Below are positions 52,386 through 61,588 of a stretch of DNA of 64,000 nucleotides, one piece after another. Under the pieces are notes generated by a model. The model was not told the DNA's origin. It did not search any database and was given only the letters and a program-made list of their open reading frames with translations. Both the position numbers and the translations under genes were made by a program. Position 1 is the stretch's first letter. Every line of letters starts with the position of its first letter. Source of the DNA: Chlorobiota bacterium (GTDB lineage Bacteria > Bacteroidota > Bacteroidia > Bacteroidales > F082); assembly GCA_030596395.1 (NCBI GenBank), contig JAUVKF010000009.1, positions 1 through 64,000 of the forward strand, in the 5' to 3' direction.

Positions 52386-54068
52386 ATGACATCCGACAAA
52401 AAAAACGTCAGCCTGCTGGCCGATATTTTCGTTAAGAAAGGACTTTCAGACATCATCATATCACCGGGTTCGCGTAATGCACCCATTGTTAATGCTTTTG
52501 TAGGAAAAACTGAGATCAATGCTTTGAGTGTAATTGATGAACGAAGCGCTGGATTTTTTGCGCTCGGCATGGCGCAGCAGTCCGGAAAAGCTGTGGCTGT
52601 TGCATGCACATCGGGCAGTGCAGTTTTGAATTATGCACCCGCCATCGCGGAAGCCTATTATCAGAAAATACCTTTGCTGGTTTTAACAGCGGATCGTCCG
52701 CCTGAATTGATTGATCAGGGTGATGGGCAAACCATCCGGCAAAAAAATGTGTTTGCGAACTATATCAAATCCAGCTTCGAATTACCAGTGGTTGTCAACG
52801 ATCCGGCCACCTTCCAGATTGCAGAGCAGGTAATCAATCGTGCTATCGACCTTACGATGTTCCCTGAACCCGGCCCGGTACATATTAATATTCCATTGCG
52901 GGAACCGCTTTACGGAACTACTGATAAAGAAGTTAAAGGTCAGGTTATAGCTACAATTAGTAAACCTGAAAAAACAGATGAAAAACTGATCGAAGGTTTT
53001 GCAAACCGATGGAAATCTTCAGAAAGAATCCTGCTGATTGCCGGACAAATGAACCCGGATTCAGTGCTGAATAGCAGGCTTTCGGCACTGGCTAAACTGG
53101 ATAATGTTGTGGTTTTAACTGAAACTACATCAAACCTGTATGATCGCAATTTTGTGGATTGTATTGACAATGTGGTGTCAACAATAGGCGATGATGAAGT
53201 AAAGGATTTCCAACCTGATCTTGTAATTAGCTTTGGTGGACAGGTTGTGTCGAAAATGGTTAAAAAGTTTTTGCGGTTAAATCCTCCCAACAACCACTGG
53301 CACATTTCAGCTTCAGGTGAGGAAATGGATACTTATTTCAGCCTGACAAGAGTTGCACTTTTAAAACCCGCCGAATTTTTTAAATTAATGGCGAAGAGAA
53401 TTTCAAATGTTGAGAGCAACTATGCGAAAACCTGGAAAAAGCAACTCGACAAAGTAAGAGAAGCAAGAGCAGTTTACCTAAAAAAGATACCTTTTTCAGA
53501 TTTACATGTTTTTAATATTTTGCAATCAAATATTCATGAGAATTCAATATTGCATCTGGGCAACAGCACACCGGTACGCTATTCACAATTGTTCGGCAGC
53601 CGGCTAATATTTGAATATCGTTCAAACCGGGGAGTGAGTGGAATTGACGGACAGGTTTCAACTGCAGCAGGTTCTGCTTTTGTTAACACCAGGGTCAACA
53701 CCATCATAACGGGCGACCTTGGATTTTTATACGATTCCAATGCTTTGATGAATCAAAATCTCACACCCAACCTGAAGATAATTGTGATCAATAATGGTGG
53801 TGGAGGTATATTTAGATTTATCGCCGGACCGGATAAAAGCCCACATCTGGAGAAATTTTTTGAAACCAAACATACCTGGCGCACTGATAAAATAGCTGAG
53901 GCCTTTGATGTTATTTACTTTAAAGCCGATGATGAAAAGGGTTTAATTCGTGTATTGCCAGATTTTTATGATACCAATTTAAAGCGCCCTGCAATCCTCG
54001 AGGTTTTCACACCCGCTAAAACCAACGCACAGGTGCTGAAAGATTATTTCAAATTCCTGAAATCATAA
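52386..54068 (+). CDS. menD: SEPHCHC synthase (menaquinone biosynthesis, ThDP-dependent)
   Basis: MenD joins isochorismate and 2-oxoglutarate-derived succinic semialdehyde. The 560-residue protein has the ThDP enzyme layout: DIIISPGSRNAPIVNAF near the N-terminus, ACTSGSAVLNYAPAIAEAYY, LTADRPPELIDQGDGQTIRQ, a central domain, and the cofactor-binding GDLGFLYDSNAL with VINNGGGGIFRF. The ATG at 52386 (MTSDKKNVSLLADIFVKKG) is preferred; a TTG at 52362 would overlap menF. It should be cotranscribed with menF. Confidence 0.95.
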   Translation: MTSDKKNVSLLADIFVKKGLSDIIISPGSRNAPIVNAFVGKTEINALSVIDERSAGFFALGMAQQSGKAVAVACTSGSAVLNYAPAIAEAYYQKIPLLVLTADRPPELIDQGDGQTIRQKNVFANYIKSSFELPVVVNDPATFQIAEQVINRAIDLTMFPEPGPVHINIPLREPLYGTTDKEVKGQVIATISKPEKTDEKLIEGFANRWKSSERILLIAGQMNPDSVLNSRLSALAKLDNVVVLTETTSNLYDRNFVDCIDNVVSTIGDDEVKDFQPDLVISFGGQVVSKMVKKFLRLNPPNNHWHISASGEEMDTYFSLTRVALLKPAEFFKLMAKRISNVESNYAKTWKKQLDKVREARAVYLKKIPFSDLHVFNILQSNIHENSILHLGNSTPVRYSQLFGSRLIFEYRSNRGVSGIDGQVSTAAGSAFVNTRVNTIITGDLGFLYDSNALMNQNLTPNLKIIVINNGGGGIFRFIAGPDKSPHLEKFFETKHTWRTDKIAEAFDVIYFKADDEKGLIRVLPDFYDTNLKRPAILEVFTPAKTNAQVLKDYFKFLKS

Positions 54069-54124
54069 CTGTTTTAAGTGTCTACTTTAAAAATACTTCT
54101 GACGTTCGCTGATCTTAATTAACT

Positions 54125-54203
54125 CCCCCTCTCTGTGCACAGAGAGGGGGAATGAGGGGGAGAGTCAAAACAAAAAATTGTCCCACTTTCATAAGATGGT
54201 TTT
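54125..54203 (+). repeat. Direct repeat unit 1 with 26-bp perfect palindrome
   Basis: The palindrome CCCCCTCTCTGTG/CACAGAGAGGGGG (54125-54150) is followed by AATGAGGGGGAGAGTCAAAA and, further on, CATAAGATGGTTTT. The same order recurs at 54393-54469. Confidence 0.8.
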
Positions 54204-54392
54204 CATTTTTTCTTTCCCGCTAGCTGGTAAAGCATCGCTTAAAAATCGAAATTGATAACTATACCTCTTCTGTTTTATGTGTCCACGCTTAATAATCTTT
54301 CACCCTGATATCGACAGGTAACACATCCCCAATACCAATCAGACGTCCGTTGATTTTAATTGACTCACCCCCTGTCTTGCTACGCTCGACAT

Positions 54393-54469
54393 CCCCCTCT
54401 CTGTACAGAGAGGGGGAATGAGGGGGAGAGTCAAAACATAATACCGCCCCATTTTCATAAGATGGTTTT
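54393..54469 (+). repeat. Direct repeat unit 2 with 24-bp perfect palindrome
   Basis: CCCCCTCTCTGT/ACAGAGAGGGGG (54393-54416), then AATGAGGGGGAGAGTCAAAA and CATAAGATGGTTTT, as in unit 1. Its end abuts the start region of the GHMP kinase gene. Confidence 0.8.
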
Positions 54470-54488
54470 AAATATCTTTACGGCCTTT

Positions 54489-55433
54489 ATGAAACAGGAA
54501 TCTGAACAGTTATTTTATTCGAAAATTCTGCTTTTTGGCGAGTACAGCCTAATGCTTGATTCCATGGCGTTGAGCATTCCTTTTCAAAAATTTAACGGAA
54601 GACTTTCTTTTGATCCAAACTGGCAAATCACTGACGGAGGAAAAAGTTCCAATTTTCAGTTAGAAAAATTTGCAGGCTATCTTGAAAGTATTCTCGATAA
54701 ACCTGAACAACAGTTCATTTTTGATATTAAAAAGTTTAAAAAAGACATTTCTTCAGGACTTGTTTTTCAAAGTAATATCCCACAGGGATATGGCCTTGGA
54801 AGTTCAGGGGCCCTTGTGGCTGCTGTTTATGTAGCTTATGGTAATCAACTATTGCAGGATTTTACTGAGTCGAAGATCATAAACCTGAAAAATTTCCTTG
54901 CCGGGATGGAATCGTTTTTTCATGGAAAAAGCTCAGGACTTGATCCACTGATTGGTTATCTGAAAAAGCCGCTTTTAATTGAAAGCAATGGCAAAATAGA
55001 AATGCCAATCATGCCAAAATGGTCGGATACAAATCAAGGGGCAGTGTTTTTGGTTGACAGTGGAGCCTCCGGCGAAACCCAACCGCTTGTAAAACAGTTT
55101 ATTGATTGGAGTAATAATGAAAGCTATCTCGAAAAGATCAAATCAGAATATATTCCTGTGGTTAATTCATGTATCGGTGCTTATCGCGATGCTGATATTG
55201 AAAAATTATTTGAAAATTTGAAGTTGCTATCAGATTTCCAGTATAAAAATTTTGAACCGATGATCCCATCAACAATGAAACCGATCTGGAAAAATGGTTT
55301 GAAAACAGGAAAATATTTACTGAAGTTATGCGGTTCAGGTGGCGGGGGTATGGTGCTTGGTTTTACCAGGGATTTTGAAATGGCAAAACACGAATTAAAA
55401 GATTATCCGATAACAAAAGTCCACCCGATATAA
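54489..55433 (+). CDS. GHMP kinase, probably mevalonate kinase-like
   Basis: A 314-residue kinase from the ATG at 54489 (MKQESEQLFYSKILLFGEYS). FYSKILLFGEY is the opening of the mevalonate kinase group in Bacteroidota; the ATP loop is in NIPQGYGLGSSGALVAAVYV, FFHGKSSGLDPLIGY carries the substrate-binding segment, and LCGSGGGGMVLGF is the GHMP C-terminal motif. If correct, the organism makes isopentenyl diphosphate by the mevalonate route. No other mevalonate gene is in the window. An ATG at 54462 would add nine residues and lies in the upstream repeat; longer starts read through the palindrome and are rejected. Another small-molecule GHMP kinase remains possible. Confidence 0.78.
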   Translation: MKQESEQLFYSKILLFGEYSLMLDSMALSIPFQKFNGRLSFDPNWQITDGGKSSNFQLEKFAGYLESILDKPEQQFIFDIKKFKKDISSGLVFQSNIPQGYGLGSSGALVAAVYVAYGNQLLQDFTESKIINLKNFLAGMESFFHGKSSGLDPLIGYLKKPLLIESNGKIEMPIMPKWSDTNQGAVFLVDSGASGETQPLVKQFIDWSNNESYLEKIKSEYIPVVNSCIGAYRDADIEKLFENLKLLSDFQYKNFEPMIPSTMKPIWKNGLKTGKYLLKLCGSGGGGMVLGFTRDFEMAKHELKDYPITKVHPI

Positions 55434-55448
55434 GTAGAATGAAAAAGG

Positions 55449-55579
55449 GAGACCTTTGCAAAACTTCAGAAGATTGTCATTCTGAATGAAATGAAGAATC
55501 CTTACGCTCTGTATATAAAGTACTTAAAGATCCTTCGCTATGCTCGAGGATGACAAAATGGGTGTTTTGCAAAGGTCTC
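55449..55579. mobile_element. MITE-like element 3, 131 bp, with 16-bp perfect terminal inverted repeats
   Basis: GAGACCTTTGCAAAAC (55449-55464) and GTTTTGCAAAGGTCTC (55564-55579) are exact inverses. Inside are TGTCATTCTGAATGAA and AAGATCCTTCGCTATGCTC, shared with element 1 (38909-39049). No target-site duplication is obvious. Non-coding. Confidence 0.75.
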
Positions 55580-55656
55580 AAAAGAAGAATTACAGCTTAC
55601 TTCTCAATAAATTATTTCTTGCCTTTGCGCCTCTGCGCCTCCGCGTGAAAAAATTA

Positions 55657-56349
55657 TCATATTTCAAAAGGCAATTCCCTTAATAGTTCAATTTTCTCAG
55701 GGCTGACTTTCGCCTGCATTGGGATAATCTCAACCCCTTTCTGATATGCTTCTTTTAATTTATTTGAATAGGCAGGATCAATTTCTTTCGCAGGTGCGAA
55801 AACCTCAACATCCATGCGTTGAATGATATATAGCATAACAGCACGCATCCCCTGCTTTTTAACTTCGATCAATGTATTCAGATGTTTTAATCCCCGCGAA
55901 GTCACCGCATCAGGAAAGCGTGCATATTTGCCTTCTTTCAATGTAACATTTTTAACTTCAACAAAACATTTTTCTGATTCGTTTTCAGCAAATATATCAA
56001 ACCGGCTGTCTCCAAATTTTACTTCTCGTTTTACTCTATCATAACCGGCTAACTTCTTAATACGGCTATCCCGGATCGCCTCGAATGCCAGTATATTAGG
56101 TACAGAAGTGTTGATTCCGATCCAGTCTCCGTTAAGATAGATCATCTCCCAGGTATATTGGGTTTTTCGTTTTGGATCATTATGGCGGGTTAACATCACA
56201 GGTGCTCCTTCTTCAATACACGATTTCATTGATCCTGAGTTGGTGCAATGTGCAGTAATAACAGAACCGTCTTCGAGTTTAACATCCGCAAGAAATCTTT
56301 TGTAGCGTTTAATTAGTTTTCCGGGAACAAGAGGTTTTTCAAATATCAT
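55657..56349 (-). CDS. sfsA: SfsA family DNA/RNA nuclease-like protein
   Basis: A 230-residue protein matching SfsA along its length: [51 protein letters not shown]-like [17 protein letters not shown], and the nuclease-like core [20 protein letters not shown] with the conserved EVK. It ends with the family's [20 protein letters not shown]. SfsA was named for sugar-fermentation stimulation; the fold has an OB part and a PD-(D/E)xK nuclease part. It is on the opposite strand and splits the men genes into two groups. Confidence 0.95.
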   Translation of the reverse strand: MIFEKPLVPGKLIKRYKRFLADVKLEDGSVITAHCTNSGSMKSCIEEGAPVMLTRHNDPKRKTQYTWEMIYLNGDWIGINTSVPNILAFEAIRDSRIKKLAGYDRVKREVKFGDSRFDIFAENESEKCFVEVKNVTLKEGKYARFPDAVTSRGLKHLNTLIEVKKQGMRAVMLYIIQRMDVEVFAPAKEIDPAYSNKLKEAYQKGVEIIPMQAKVSPEKIELLRELPFEI

Positions 56350-56466
56350 AGTAGATTCTTTTCAGCCCAAATTTATGCTTTCTCTCCGAAATTTGCCTGT
56401 ATAATAATAGAGGTATATAACCGGTCAGAAATTCATAAATTAGCACGCAATAAAAAATCAGCCGTT

Positions 56467-57288
56467 ATGAGCAAAAGAGATTGGAAAACCATCAGGAAAT
56501 TTGAGGACCTGAAACTTGAAAAATGGAACCACATTGCAAAAATTACCATAAACCGGCCACGTTATTACAATGCTTTTACACCTACAACCACTACCGAGAT
56601 GGCTGTGGCATTGGATATTAGCCGTGAAGACCAGGACATATATACAATAATCCTGACCGGTGAAGGTGATAAAGCCTTTTGCAGTGGTGGCGACCAGAAT
56701 GTAAAAGGAAAAGGAGGTTATATTGGAAAAGATGGCATACCCAGGTTAAATGTTCTTGATGTTCAGCGAAAGATCAGATCCATGCCAAAACCGGTGATTG
56801 CGATGGTTAACGGTTATGCGATTGGTGGCGGCCATGTTTTGCATGTCGTCTGTGATTTAAGTATTGCCTCCGAAAACGCCATTTTCGGACAAACCGGTCC
56901 CAAGGTTGGAAGCTTTGATGCCGGATTGGGATCATCATACCTGGCTGCCGTTGTCGGGCAAAAGAAAGCGCGCGAAATCTGGTTTATGAACTTGCAATAC
57001 ACTGCAAAGGAAGCGCTTGATATGGGGTTGGTTAACAAAGTTGTTCCTTTTGATCAACTTGAAGATGAAACCGTTGAATGGTGCCTCACAATGCACAAAC
57101 GCAGTCCTATGGCACTCAGAATGATCAAACTGGGAATGAACGCCGAACTGGACGGGCAGATCGGTATACAGGAGTTTGCAGGAAATGCAACACTGCTTTA
57201 TTATATGACGGATGAAGCACAGGAAGGAAAACATGCTTTTCTTGAAAAACGCGATCCCGATTTTCATAAATATCCAAAGTTTCCATAG
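56467..57288 (+). CDS. menB: 1,4-dihydroxy-2-naphthoyl-CoA synthase
   Basis: MenB cyclises o-succinylbenzoyl-CoA. The 273-residue crotonase-fold protein has the MenB start [34 protein letters not shown], the oxyanion-hole segment [18 protein letters not shown], then [20 protein letters not shown] and the MenB-specific [18 protein letters not shown]. The loop [19 protein letters not shown]-like region and the [13 protein letters not shown] tail are also typical. It is separated from menA by 180 bp of repeats. Confidence 0.96.
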   Translation: MSKRDWKTIRKFEDLKLEKWNHIAKITINRPRYYNAFTPTTTTEMAVALDISREDQDIYTIILTGEGDKAFCSGGDQNVKGKGGYIGKDGIPRLNVLDVQRKIRSMPKPVIAMVNGYAIGGGHVLHVVCDLSIASENAIFGQTGPKVGSFDAGLGSSYLAAVVGQKKAREIWFMNLQYTAKEALDMGLVNKVVPFDQLEDETVEWCLTMHKRSPMALRMIKLGMNAELDGQIGIQEFAGNATLLYYMTDEAQEGKHAFLEKRDPDFHKYPKFP

Positions 57289-57352
57289 TAGAATCAAGAC
57301 CTGAGACAGAAGACCTAAGACCTTGGAAAAATTATCAAATAGCACAACAAAC

Positions 57353-57458
57353 TTCTCCCCTTTTCAAGGGGAGATGCCGCAGGCAGAGGGGTTTATTTTC
57401 TCCCCCTTCCTCTTGCAAAAGCAAAGTAGTGGACAAGTTGGGAGAAACCAAGAGGGGG
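57353..57458. repeat. Hairpin-rich repeat between menB and menA
   Basis: CTCCCC and GGGGAG flank TTTTCAA (57355-57373), followed by ATGCCGCAGGCAGAGGGG, then a second C-rich/G-rich pair (CTCCCCCTT near 57399 and AGAGGGGG near 57450). It is related in composition to the repeats at 54125 and 54393 but not the same sequence. Confidence 0.5.
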
Positions 57459-57467
57459 TATTAGCCA

Positions 57468-58367
57468 ATGGCTAAAACATCATCATGGATAAAAGCTTTT
57501 AGACTACGTACATTACCTTTGGCAATGGCGAGCATTATTATGGGCAGTTTTCTCGCTGTTTATGATGGGGTTTACAGCTGGACAGTGATAATTCTTACCA
57601 TGGTAACCACACTCTTTTTACAAATATTATCGAACCTGGCCAATGATTATGGCGACAGCGAGAAAGGAACAGATAACAAACTTAGAATTGGCCCTGAGCG
57701 AACAGTGCAAAGTGGCGAGATCGCACCCGGGCAAATGAAAACAGCAGTGATCGTATTCGCAGTTTTATCGCTGATATCAGGAATTTCTTTGCTGTATTTC
57801 GCTTTCGGTGACGATATATGGAAAGCATTGATTTTCTTGCTGATCGGTATAGGGGCAATCTTAGCAGCAATTAAGTATACGGTTGGTAATAAAGCATATG
57901 GTTATTCAGGCTTTGGTGATTTATTTGTGTTTATTTTTTTCGGGCTTGTAGGTGTTGTAGGCACTTACTATTTAAATACCCATTTTTTTCGATGGGATAT
58001 TTTACTTCCTGCAATTTCGGTTGGGTTTTTCAGCGTGGGTGTTTTAAACCTGAATAATATGCGTGATATAACTAATGATATTAATTCGGGTAAACGAACT
58101 GTGGCATCGAGGTTTGGATTAACAAGGGCTAAACTTTATCATGAGTTTCTCATCCATGGTGGCGGCACAGCCTCTACTATTTTTATTGTACTGAATTACA
58201 GTTCCCCCTGGAATTTACTGTACATGCTTCTTATGCCCATCTTTTTACTCGATTTAATCAAAATTCAAAAAATCAAAGAAAAGGCTATGTTTGATCCATT
58301 CTTGAAAAGACTGGCCATTTCTACTTTGCTGTTTTCAATTCTGTTTGGAATCGGATTATTGCTTTGA
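57468..58367 (+). CDS. menA: 1,4-dihydroxy-2-naphthoate polyprenyltransferase
   Basis: A 299-residue membrane prenyltransferase of the UbiA family with about eight to nine helices. The first Asp-rich motif is in LANDYGDSEKGTDN and the second region in NNMRDITNDINSGKRTVASR; both bind the Mg-prenyl diphosphate. RLRTLPLAMASIIMGSFLA at the N-terminus is typical of MenA. It attaches the isoprenoid tail to the naphthoquinone ring, using the product of a polyprenyl synthase such as that at 2000-2971. Confidence 0.95.
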   Translation: MAKTSSWIKAFRLRTLPLAMASIIMGSFLAVYDGVYSWTVIILTMVTTLFLQILSNLANDYGDSEKGTDNKLRIGPERTVQSGEIAPGQMKTAVIVFAVLSLISGISLLYFAFGDDIWKALIFLLIGIGAILAAIKYTVGNKAYGYSGFGDLFVFIFFGLVGVVGTYYLNTHFFRWDILLPAISVGFFSVGVLNLNNMRDITNDINSGKRTVASRFGLTRAKLYHEFLIHGGGTASTIFIVLNYSSPWNLLYMLLMPIFLLDLIKIQKIKEKAMFDPFLKRLAISTLLFSILFGIGLLL

Positions 58368-58732
58368 AACAACAGCATTTGTTTTTGATGAATTTCTATT
58401 GCATTATTCTTAATTTGTGTTTCTTGTGGACATGCTTTCAGTACTAAATGAACTCTGAAACTTTCTTATCACAATTATTATTGAATTCCAGAATAAGTGG
58501 AAATATGGGGAATAGGGTTATAAAGGGAATAGGATCATTTAAAACCATTATACCTTTATACCCATATTTCCTTTATCGTATCTACAAAATCTATTTTTAT
58601 AACCTGCTGATTAAGAATTGGTTTGCGCTCTTATTTTTTACAGGCTGTGATATTAACATTTTTGCAGTGAAAAAGTAGGAGATTACAATTATCATCTCGG
58701 TATGAAATAATTAATTTTACAAAAAATCGGGT
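58368..58732. other. 365-bp gap between menA and menC
   Basis: AT-rich. I find no repeat, terminator or clear promoter. A 76-codon open frame at 58448-58678 shows no protein-like features and is not called. TTTACAGGCTGTG near 58638 and TTAACATTTTTGC near 58652 may be promoter-like. Confidence 0.4.
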
Positions 58733-59791
58733 ATGCTTCAGGCAAGTTTTATTAATCACACATTGCAGTTCAAGCAACCGGGTGGAACATCGAGAGGTGT
58801 TTTATCCGAGAAAAAATCCTGGTTTCTTTTTGTCTGGGATTCAGATAATCCACAAAAAATTGGAATAGGGGAGTGTGGTATTATTCCGAAATTGAGTATT
58901 GATGACAGGCCTGATTTTGAGGACAAACTTGATACAGTAATTGATAAAATAGAAAATTACAAGTATTGGTTGGAAGAAGGTCTTAACGAGTTTCCTGCCA
59001 TGCGCTTTGGACTCGAAACTGCAATTATCGATCTGCAAACAAAAACTGACCGAATATTATTTCCTTCAAAATTTACGTCAGGCATTGAGAGTATTCCCAT
59101 TAATGGACTGATATGGATGGGTACCTATGCTTTTATGCGTAAGCAAATCATTGAAAAAATAGAATCGGGTTTCAGATGTATTAAACTGAAAATAGGAGCC
59201 ATAGATTTTGATGATGAATTACGGCTGCTAAAAATGATCAGGAAAGATTTTAATTCCGAAGAACTGGAATTACGAGTTGATGCAAATGGCGCTTTTTTGC
59301 CGGATGAAGCTCTCGGGAAATTGAAGCAACTATCGGATTATGAGATACATTCGATTGAACAACCCATAAAAGCAAAGCAATGGGAAGAAATGGCGAAACT
59401 TTGTCAGTCATCACCTTTATCAATTGCATTGGATGAAGAATTAATAGGTGAAACCGATAAGCAGGAAATCCGTACAATGCTATATGCAATTCGTCCTGAT
59501 TTTGTAATTTTAAAGCCAGGATTATTGGGAGGGTTTAAGCAATGTGAATTATTTATCAAAGAAGCTGAAGAATCAGGAACTGGCTGGTGGGTAACTTCAG
59601 CATTGGAAAGCAACATAGGGTTAAATGCTATCGCACAATGGACTTTTACACTAAAAAACAGTTTGCCTCAGGGACTTGGAACGGGGCAACTTTTTATAAA
59701 CAACATACCATCGCCATTGGAAATAAAACAAGCACGGTTGTATTATAACCCAGGTATTAATTGGAATTTGAATTTTATAACTAATGACTGA
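58733..59791 (+). CDS. menC: o-Succinylbenzoate synthase
   Basis: A 352-residue enolase-superfamily enzyme that dehydrates SHCHC to o-succinylbenzoate. The catalytic Lys pair is in CIKLKIGAIDFDDELRLL, metal ligands in LELRVDANGAF, SIEQPIKAKQW and ALDEELIGE, and the second Lys in FVILKPGLLGGFKQC. The N-terminal capping domain (about 1-120) is complete. Its stop codon is overlapped by the start of menE by 8 bp, so the two are coupled. Confidence 0.94.
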   Translation: MLQASFINHTLQFKQPGGTSRGVLSEKKSWFLFVWDSDNPQKIGIGECGIIPKLSIDDRPDFEDKLDTVIDKIENYKYWLEEGLNEFPAMRFGLETAIIDLQTKTDRILFPSKFTSGIESIPINGLIWMGTYAFMRKQIIEKIESGFRCIKLKIGAIDFDDELRLLKMIRKDFNSEELELRVDANGAFLPDEALGKLKQLSDYEIHSIEQPIKAKQWEEMAKLCQSSPLSIALDEELIGETDKQEIRTMLYAIRPDFVILKPGLLGGFKQCELFIKEAEESGTGWWVTSALESNIGLNAIAQWTFTLKNSLPQGLGTGQLFINNIPSPLEIKQARLYYNPGINWNLNFITND

Positions 59792-60914
59792 ACAAAAACA
59801 AATCTATCGCATTTCAGGTAAAACTTATACCAAAGAAGACCTGAAAACATATGCAAATGGAAAAGTAAAAAATGCATCAACTCCTGCCTGGGAGAAAGAT
59901 ATCCATCGTTTTATTCTGGACTGGATATCACCAATAGAATATTTGCAGGTTCACACCTCAGGTTCAACCGGATTGCCAAAGCCTATTGAAATTGAAAAAA
60001 AATATTTTGAGGCCAGTGCCATGGCCTCTATTTCGTTCCTTGATTTAAAAAAGAGAGGGATATCATTTCTCTGCTTGCCAACTGATTTTATTGCAGGCAA
60101 AATGATGATTGTCAGATCGTTGGTTGGCGGGCTCGACCTGCATTATACCGAACCGTCATCTACACCTGATATGACAGGCCTTGACGATATTGAGTTTGCA
60201 GGGATGATCCCAATGCAAGTGACAAAATTACTGGAGACTGATGATGGAAAGAATAACTTAAATAAAATACAAAAGCTGATCATTGGTGGTTCATTTGTGC
60301 CTGTAAGCCTCGAAGATAAAGTGAAACAACTCCCAAATAAAATTTGGTCGACTTTTGGCATGACCGAAACATTAACTCATATTGCACTGCGGAGGTTAAA
60401 TGGGCCTGAAGCCAGTGATATGTACACCCCACTTCCAACGGTAAAAATAAGCCTGGATGAGCGGGGTTGTGCAGTTATTAATGCGGAATATATCGGAGTT
60501 AATGACCAGGTAACAAACGACCTTGCCCAAATATCGAGTGACGGACGTTTTCGGATTCTAGGTCGAATTGATAATATTGTAATGAGTGGCGGCCTCTTAT
60601 TACATCCCGAAATAATTGAAAAGAAACTGCATGGTTTTATTGATCAGGAGTTTTTTCTTGCCGGTTTAAGAGATCATGAATTGGGTGAACGGCTGGTAAT
60701 ATTCATAGAAGATCCGGGTGAAGAACTGAGTAAAAAAGAAAATAATCTCATGGAGGCAATTCATCAAAGAGTGACAGGTTACGAAATTCCTAAATCAATA
60801 ATTTTTATGGAAGAGTTTGCAAGGACCGGCAACAGTAAAATCCTGAGACCGGTTACTGTTGAGAATTATGTAGCTCAATTTGACGAGACTATTGAGGATG
60901 AACAGGAATCGTAG
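59784..60914 (+). CDS. menE: o-Succinylbenzoyl-CoA ligase (short form)
   Basis: An AMP-forming acyl-CoA ligase that activates o-succinylbenzoate. P-loop: HTSGSTGLPKPIEIEKKYF; then STFGMTETLTHIALRRL, and FRILGRIDNIVMSGGLLLHP with the adenylate-binding Asp. The catalytic Lys is in RTGNSKILRPVT near the C-terminus. At 376 aa it lacks roughly 80-100 residues of the N-terminal region of B. subtilis MenE, a form common in Bacteroidota. It overlaps menC by 8 bp and closes the cluster. No menH is seen in the window. Confidence 0.92.
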   Translation: MTEQKQIYRISGKTYTKEDLKTYANGKVKNASTPAWEKDIHRFILDWISPIEYLQVHTSGSTGLPKPIEIEKKYFEASAMASISFLDLKKRGISFLCLPTDFIAGKMMIVRSLVGGLDLHYTEPSSTPDMTGLDDIEFAGMIPMQVTKLLETDDGKNNLNKIQKLIIGGSFVPVSLEDKVKQLPNKIWSTFGMTETLTHIALRRLNGPEASDMYTPLPTVKISLDERGCAVINAEYIGVNDQVTNDLAQISSDGRFRILGRIDNIVMSGGLLLHPEIIEKKLHGFIDQEFFLAGLRDHELGERLVIFIEDPGEELSKKENNLMEAIHQRVTGYEIPKSIIFMEEFARTGNSKILRPVTVENYVAQFDETIEDEQES

Positions 60915-60954
60915 CCTTTCCCTTATTAACAATTAGTATATTACATTTCTACTT

Positions 60955-61470
60955 CTAAACCTTTCTTAATTTCCATTTGCCTTTCCTGAAAAGATAAAGG
61001 CTAAAGATTGTCAACACACTTTCGGAAATAATGATTGCATAACAGGCGCCGCTTAGCCCAAAACCAGCAGTAATGGCAAGCAAATAAGCCAGAGGTATTT
61101 CCAATAGCCAGAAGCTGACAAGGTTGATGTATGTTGGCGTCAGAGTATCCCCGCTCCCATTAAAACCCTGTATCAACACCATCCCGAATCCGTATAAAAT
61201 AAACCCATAACTAATTATTTGCAGGCTTGTAACTCCACTACTGATCACATCAGGGTCATCAATAAAAATTCTGATCCAAAACTCAGGAAATAGCAAAAGA
61301 ATGATACCGAGACAACCCATAAAAATCATATTGACATAACCGGTTATCCAAACTGAACGCTCTGCCCTATCAGGTTTTTCCAAAGACCTTAGCAGGGGAA
61401 ATAAACCGGAACAATGGTTGGAATCAGTGTAGTCATGATCGTAGTCTTTACGGGTGTTATTATGCAACAA
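60955..61470 (-). pseudogene. MATE-family transporter, C-terminal remnant
   Basis: Only 171 codons match the MATE multidrug exporter family, which normally has about 450. The preserved part starts at KPDRAERSVWITGYVNMIFM (middle of a normal protein) and runs through the last four or five helices, ending LFRKGKWKLRKV. The 25 codons before it have no homology to the family, and no other frame upstream restores the missing first half. I infer a large 5' deletion, so the gene is non-functional. It is convergent with menE. Confidence 0.75.
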
Positions 61471-61588
61471 AGATATCTGAATTATTTAATTGCAATGAAT
61501 AATCATGGCTAAATCATATTTTTTAACTTTTTATTAAATAATAAACAGGGAATTTCGTTTTATTTGCGATAAATTTAAAATTGTGAAA

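Larger units (their letters stand above)
54069..54488. other. Repeat-filled gap between menD and the GHMP kinase
   Basis: About 420 bp without a credible gene. It holds two direct-repeat units, each headed by a long G/C palindrome (54125-54203 and 54393-54469). Between them lies AT-rich sequence with no motif I recognise. Confidence 0.6.

Noticed and set aside
54360-54488. Longer N-terminus for the GHMP kinase
   Set aside because: The extension translates the G/C palindrome and direct repeat and has no homology to the family; the protein begins normally at 54489.
58448-58678. 76-codon open frame between menA and menC
   Set aside because: AT-driven composition, no signal, motif or operon-type spacing, and no sign of conserved protein structure; treated as non-coding.
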